In this document: one piece after another, positions 7,097 through 9,990 of the stretch
Position numbering within the stretch: position 1 is the first letter of the stretch
Layout of the letters: every line of letters begins with the position of its first letter
Assembly (NCBI GenBank): GCA_027492415.1
Contig: JAPUEV010000245.1
Location: 1-9,990 of the forward strand
DNA: 9,990 bases
Origin: Ignavibacteria bacterium
Lineage (GTDB): Bacteria; Bacteroidota; Ignavibacteria; Tepidaquicellales; OLB5
Direction: 5' to 3'
Made by a program: the position numbers and the translations under genes
Notes under the pieces: model-generated
Database searches by the model: none
The model's input: the letters and a program-made list of their open reading frames with translations, nothing else
Told to the model about the DNA's origin: nothing

Positions 7097-7375
7097 TTAT
7101 ATCGGCACATGTACTTCTTCGTAATATGCAACAACGCCATAGCCTTTTATATAATATTCCTTAACATAGTCCATTATACTGTTAAGCTTGCCGCGGCTGC
7201 ACATCAGCTGCACCCTTGTGATATCCTTATCTCCTGCATCTGCCGGCCTGCCGCCTTTTAAATCAAACCTTAAATAATAAACTATATCAAACTTCTTTAA
7301 GTTAGGGATCAAATGATCTGCAACCTCGGGCTTGGTAACTATGCTTATCAGAAACTGCGGTTGTGCAATAAACAT
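7097..7375 (-). CDS. Small PII-like (ferredoxin-fold) protein
   Basis: This 92-residue protein has a beta-alpha-beta pattern: FLISIVTKPEVADHLIPNLKKF, then a loop, then RVQLMCSRGKLNSIMDYVKEYYIKGYGVVAYYEEVHVPI. The last part resembles the C-terminal half of PII-like signalling proteins of the SbtB/carboxysome-PII kind (strand, helix, YGVVVY-type strand). The loop at residues 40-51 (KGGRPADAGDKD) would take the T-loop position. Conserved PII nucleotide-binding motifs are not evident, so a ligand cannot be stated. No transporter or ammonium-channel gene is adjacent to suggest a partner. The RAYT gene upstream ends only 17 bases before its start. Family call is tentative; the coding call is firm. 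Confidence 0.6.
   Translation of the reverse strand: MFIAQPQFLISIVTKPEVADHLIPNLKKFDIVYYLRFDLKGGRPADAGDKDITRVQLMCSRGKLNSIMDYVKEYYIKGYGVVAYYEEVHVPI
7222..7256. repeat. Possible decayed relative of the RAYT-internal REP segment
   Basis: The plus strand shares TATCYTTATCT (7222-7232) and GCCTGCCGCCT (7246-7256, identical to 7731-7741) with the RAYT-internal segment 7704-7741. The middle is diverged and three bases shorter. In protein terms GGRPADAGDKD in the PII-like gene parallels GGRQAVPPTDKD in the RAYT. The palindrome is not preserved here. Confidence 0.3.
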
Positions 7376-7392
7376 TTTGTTATAATATTAAA

Positions 7393-8004
7393 TTATTGGA
7401 TAAATAAATTCCTGTAAACTGTTTCCGCTTTCATTCTTCTTTCGTTTTCTTTAAGGCTCTTCAAATATAACAGGTTTTCAATATCTTCGTTCCACATTGA
7501 GGGATTTAATTTGATATAGTCTGTTATTTTTTCCAATCCTTTTTCACTTCTCACAATATGATCAAAATAATATCTCTGCCATTGGAAATCCTGAAATTCT
7601 TTAATCTTTCTTATTTTTCGCGTAACCCCGGATTTATAAGAACCAACAATATCCGGTAACCTTGTTGATCCTGCAGGCGGCATAACTTGCCTCAAGTAAG
7701 TGTTATCTTTATCTGTAGGCGGCACGGCTTGCCTGCCGCCTCTTAATTCGTATATAAATATAATCATATGCACATGATTCGGCATAACAATAAATTCTCC
7801 AATACTAACATTTTCATAATGTGCAGCAATTTCTGCAATGTCGTCAAATGCAATTTTTCCAGGTACGTTCAGTTTCATCCTTTCATTTTCAATGCTGCCA
7901 AATAAATTTTTTCTGTACTTAACGCATATTGTTACAAAATAAGCTCCCGGTTGACTGTAATCGTATTCATTTAACCTTAAAGATTTATATTTTTTAAATG
8001 GCAT
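7393..8004 (-). CDS. REP-associated tyrosine transposase (RAYT, Y1/HUH family)
   Basis: RAYTs are single-strand DNA endonucleases related to IS200/IS605 transposases; they act on REP palindromes and are usually domesticated single-copy genes. This 203-residue protein has the N-terminal SQPGAYFVTICVKYRKNLFG, the HUH motif FIVMPNHVHMII (H77, H79), the helix IVGSYKSGVTRKI (119-131), and the family signature FQWQRYYFDHIVRSEKGLEKITDYIKLNPSMW. I do not assign the catalytic tyrosine with certainty among Y123, Y145 and Y146. Between the HUH motif and the KSG helix the protein carries an extra loop (about 88-117) encoded by REP-like sequence (7713-7740 and 7671-7693). Two inverted REP-like hairpins lie within 100 bases upstream. 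No TnpB or terminal repeats of a full insertion sequence are present. The frame is intact, so activity is plausible. Confidence 0.92.
   Translation of the reverse strand: MPFKKYKSLRLNEYDYSQPGAYFVTICVKYRKNLFGSIENERMKLNVPGKIAFDDIAEIAAHYENVSIGEFIVMPNHVHMIIFIYELRGGRQAVPPTDKDNTYLRQVMPPAGSTRLPDIVGSYKSGVTRKIRKIKEFQDFQWQRYYFDHIVRSEKGLEKITDYIKLNPSMWNEDIENLLYLKSLKENERRMKAETVYRNLFIQ
7671..7693. repeat. Degenerate REP-like copy inside the RAYT gene
   Basis: This stretch matches the first 23 bases of the 28-bp unit at 7713 except at five positions (for example CTGCAGGCGGCATAAC against CTGTAGGCGGCACGGC) and has the same orientation. It starts exactly 42 bases, or 14 codons, from the intact copy. The hairpin is weakened, consistent with an older insertion or duplication in decay. 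Confidence 0.5.
7713..7740. repeat. Intact 28-bp REP-like unit inside the RAYT coding sequence
   Basis: Identical over all 28 bases to 8064-8091 upstream of the gene. GGCGGCA (7718-7724) pairs with TGCCGCC (7734-7740) and GGC (7726-7728) with GCC (7731-7733), with a bulged C at 7725 and a TT tip. It encodes about residues 89-98 (GGRQAVPPTD) on the minus strand without breaking the frame. Confidence 0.8.
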
Positions 8005-8021
8005 TCCCTGTTATACGATTT

Positions 8022-8043
8022 ACAGGCGGGCAAGCCTCGCCTG
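8022..8043 (-). repeat. REP-like hairpin, inverted relative to the next one
   Basis: CAGGCG (8023-8028) pairs with CGCCTG (8038-8043) and GGC (8029-8031) with GCC (8034-8036), with a bulged T at 8037 and an AA tip. Read on the minus strand this has the same plan as the 8066 hairpin (outer stem, one bulged base on the 5' arm, GGC-TT-GCC core), so the two form an oppositely oriented pair. It lies 18 bases ahead of the RAYT start codon. Confidence 0.75.
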
Positions 8044-8063
8044 CTACTAAATTTGTTTTTCTG

Positions 8064-8096
8064 CTGTAGGCGGCACGGCTTGCCTGCCGCCCCTAC
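8064..8096 (+). repeat. REP-like hairpin upstream of the RAYT gene
   Basis: The stem is GTAG/CTAC (8066-8069, 8093-8096), GCGGCA/TGCCGC (8070-8075, 8085-8090) and GGC/GCC (8077-8079, 8082-8084). It has a bulged C at 8076, a two-base CC bulge at 8091-8092, and a TT tip. Bases 8064-8091 recur exactly at 7713-7740. It lies 14 bases beyond the stop of the TraB-like gene and may also stabilise or end that transcript. No other gene is seen in 8005-8110. Confidence 0.8.
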
Positions 8097-8110
8097 CAGA
8101 CAATTTTAAT

Positions 8111-9010
8111 TTATTTCAATTCCGAAACCAATGTTCTTTCAATGCAAACGGGATGGCTTGATCCGCCTATGACAAAAACACGCTTACCCTGCTTTACCAG
8201 GGTTACAATCAGGCATGCAAGATGTTCATTGCGTACAAAATTGCTTTCTGCTGAAATATCGCCCAGCCACAACGGCAAACCATACTCATCTGAGGTTTCG
8301 CGCCAATCTTTTATCGGGTTTCCCTTTTTATCGTTACCGCGGAATTCCCTGTTCCATATTGCGTCAATATCACCAACCGTTTTTATCGTATTCTGCAATT
8401 GTGGATGCTGTGTACGGTTTTCAATAAATCCTTTTACATACTCATCCGGGTTCTCAGGTTTTCCAAATCTTATATTACTGAAATACGGACGCAGTATGTA
8501 GAACATAGCCGCCTGTTCAGGCTTGAACTTCCTGAGTACAGCGGTTATTTCATCATCAAGCTCTTCTTCCCATGTAAACGCTTCAACTCCATCCCTGCGT
8601 GAGAGCTTATATACAAAACCCATTTCACCGAATTTTTCCACCGGATCCATTAACCCCGGCACAAGGAAACCAAGCCTGCCTTCAACAAGACATACGTTCG
8701 GGTCAAATGCTTCCCATTTTTTTTCAATATCTGCAAGTTGCCGGTCATTAATATCACGTGTGTGTGTAGCACCGTAAAACAACACTTTCCCCCACTTCGG
8801 GTTCTTCTTCGATGCGTCAATATCAATAATAAAGGGTCGTGGATGGATTTGCGAAACGCTGTCATAATCTGCCATTGTCATAGGCGGTGTGCTGAATTTG
8901 CAATCGCCGGATGCCGGGTAAAAATCAGGTGAGCGCCACGCGAAATAAAAAAGGAATATCACCGCCGCAAGCACAAGCAGAAATATTCCAAGTAAAGCTT
9001 TTTTTATCAT
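8111..9010 (-). CDS. Membrane-anchored TraB/PrgY/TIKI-like protein
   Basis: A single N-terminal membrane segment (residues 3-24, LLGIFLLVLAAVIFLFYFAW) anchors a 270-residue domain outside the cytoplasm. The domain has the marks of the TraB/PrgY/GumN/TIKI group: VLFYGATHTRD (G80-x-x-H83), NVCLVEGRLG (E110), VRNEHLACLIVTLV (R260, N261), and RVFVIGGSSHP (G283-x-x-H286). The paired GxxH motifs and the conserved Glu and Arg form the proposed metal or catalytic site of this fold, which includes the Wnt-cleaving TIKI proteases and erythromycin-esterase-like relatives. The bacterial function is not settled; a protease or hydrolase is possible. It lies upstream of the RAYT on the same strand, with REP hairpins in between. 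The start at 9010 is supported by the classic MIKK-plus-hydrophobic opening. Confidence 0.75.
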   Translation of the reverse strand: MIKKALLGIFLLVLAAVIFLFYFAWRSPDFYPASGDCKFSTPPMTMADYDSVSQIHPRPFIIDIDASKKNPKWGKVLFYGATHTRDINDRQLADIEKKWEAFDPNVCLVEGRLGFLVPGLMDPVEKFGEMGFVYKLSRRDGVEAFTWEEELDDEITAVLRKFKPEQAAMFYILRPYFSNIRFGKPENPDEYVKGFIENRTQHPQLQNTIKTVGDIDAIWNREFRGNDKKGNPIKDWRETSDEYGLPLWLGDISAESNFVRNEHLACLIVTLVKQGKRVFVIGGSSHPVCIERTLVSELK

Positions 9011-9069
9011 TTATGAATTTTATGGATGAAGAAATTTAATTCATACAAATATCGCTATAATTATATAAA

Positions 9070-9097
9070 TTTGTAATCTTCAGTTTGTAATTTGTAA
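9070..9097. repeat. Heptamer repeat TTTGTAA, three copies
   Basis: Exact copies of TTTGTAA lie at 9070-9076, 9084-9090 and 9091-9097, with 7 bases (TCTTCAG) between the first two, so all copies are in 7-base register. The array sits a few bases beyond the stop codon (9101-9103) of the repeat-containing gene. The rest of 9011-9069 is AT-rich with no clear signal. Confidence 0.65.
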
Positions 9098-9100
9098 TTT

Positions 9101-9990
9101 TTACTCCCAGAATGTCTCTGTTATCTTCCTGATAAAATCCAGCCCGGCAAGTTTCTTTAATACTTCTTTAAAATTACTTTGCCTGGTTGAGCCTATCACG
9201 AGCCATTCTTTATCCGTGCAGCCTGAGCGCCCCTTTGAGCCCTTCATCTCTCCTGCTGTAGGGTCAATTGCCTTAACAATTGCAAGCACCGAATCATTTG
9301 CGGGAATGCAGAATTCATAATTCGCCGCGCTTTTTTCGCCGCCCGGGTGAACCCTGTAGCCTTCATCGTTAAATTGATTGAGATCTATTCTTATCTTGCC
9401 GTCAATGAATGTACTTCCGTAACCGGTTTCGTTCACTCTTACATCAAATGCATCTATCCTGTAGCCCTGCATGTTTGCTGTATTGGGGTCGCCAAAAATT
9501 ATTCCGTATTTTATATAGCCGTTTATGAATACATCTTTGTTAATAAATTTTTCAAGGTTAAGATATTTATCTTTCTTTACCGGCACACGGTAATTGTCCT
9601 GTGTTACAAGCTCATAATCCCAAATCTTTTCATTACCCAGCTTGCTGCCGTCACCGGGGGGAACGTACTCAACCATTTTTCCCGCAATGATCACATCCTT
9701 ATCGGCATATGATTGTATATCTGCGTAAACCCAGCATGTATCATATAACTTCACGGGCATTGTTTCAGTCTCCATCACAATACTTTCAGCATCTATTCTG
9801 AACCCTGTCATGCTTTGGTGCTCAGGGTTACTGTCGCCTATTATAATTCCGTAATATACGGTTCCGTATATTATAACATTCCGGCTTTCGTATTCATCAA
9901 AGGGTATTGATTCGCCGTCAGACTTGTCTTTATTCACAACGGGAATATCTGTGCCATCGGAAAGCTTTATCTCATACTGCCAGAACATAT
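9101..9990 (-). CDS. Protein with 120-residue internal repeats (5' end beyond window), function unknown
   Basis: At least 296 codons are open to the right edge. I do not recognise the protein. It contains two similar beta-rich units. FWQYEIKLSDGTDIPV...RNVIIYGTVYYGIIIGDSNP...GFRIDAESI begins near residue 2, counting from the first visible Met. IWDYELVTQDNYRVPV...KDVFINGYIKYGIIFGDPNT...GYRIDAFDV begins near residue 122. The period is about 120 residues, and YADKDVIIAGKMVEY between them looks like a further strand pair of the same kind. The first visible Met (codon ending at 9988) aligns inside the repeat next to the conserved aromatic, so it is probably internal and the gene starts outside the window. 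The C-terminal 70 residues (CIPANDSVLAIVKAID... to ITETFWE) are non-repetitive. An OB-like or other small beta-fold is possible, but this is a guess. Confidence 0.8.
   Translation of the reverse strand, partial: MFWQYEIKLSDGTDIPVVNKDKSDGESIPFDEYESRNVIIYGTVYYGIIIGDSNPEHQSMTGFRIDAESIVMETETMPVKLYDTCWVYADIQSYADKDVIIAGKMVEYVPPGDGSKLGNEKIWDYELVTQDNYRVPVKKDKYLNLEKFINKDVFINGYIKYGIIFGDPNTANMQGYRIDAFDVRVNETGYGSTFIDGKIRIDLNQFNDEGYRVHPGGEKSAANYEFCIPANDSVLAIVKAIDPTAGEMKGSKGRSGCTDKEWLVIGSTRQSNFKEVLKKLAGLDFIRKITETFWE

Noticed and set aside
7393..8096. Complete IS200/IS605 element
   Set aside because: There is no TnpB gene, no paired left and right end hairpins flanking the gene, and the protein carries RAYT rather than IS200 signatures.
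8142..8932. Plus-strand and alternative minus-strand open frames within the TraB-like gene
   Set aside because: They overlap a coherent 299-codon gene with a membrane anchor and conserved motifs, and show no recognisable features of their own.

Overview
The window looks like an ordinary chromosomal segment from a member of the Bacteroidota/Ignavibacteriota (FCB) group, probably uncultured. The pointers are a mitochondrial-type aconitase, a lipoprotein with a DUF3298-like C-terminus, a signal peptide ending in Ala-Gln, few clear Shine-Dalgarno sites, and one promoter fitting the TTTG-N19-TAnnTTTG pattern of that group. This assignment is inference from gene content and style; no rRNA or tRNA is present to fix it.

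Layout. From 1 to 3109 all genes are on the minus strand: an aconitase cut by the left edge, a PolB-like 3'-5' exonuclease, and the overlapping pair rnhB-yraN. From 3233 to 4831 two genes are on the plus strand: a comF-type phosphoribosyltransferase with a TTG start, and a lipoprotein. They end at a perfectly symmetric hairpin (4849-4879) that can terminate both strands. From 4895 to the right edge everything is on the minus strand again. In order of transcription these are a repeat-containing protein cut by the right edge, a membrane-anchored TraB/TIKI-like protein, a REP-associated tyrosine transposase (RAYT), a small PII-like protein, an SRPBCC-VOC fusion, and a secreted TPR/HExxH metallopeptidase candidate. 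I see no obvious shared pathway in this right-hand group.

The most interesting material is in the repeats. Two REP-like hairpins in opposite orientation sit just upstream of the RAYT gene. A 28-bp exact copy of one of them, plus a degenerate copy, lies in frame inside the RAYT coding sequence. A weaker related stretch lies in the neighbouring PII-like gene. Separately, four intergenic sites carry short tandem repeats that all have a 7-bp period but a different unit at each site. Three of these sites lie at the 3' end of a gene. No CRISPR array, tRNA, rRNA or complete insertion sequence was found.
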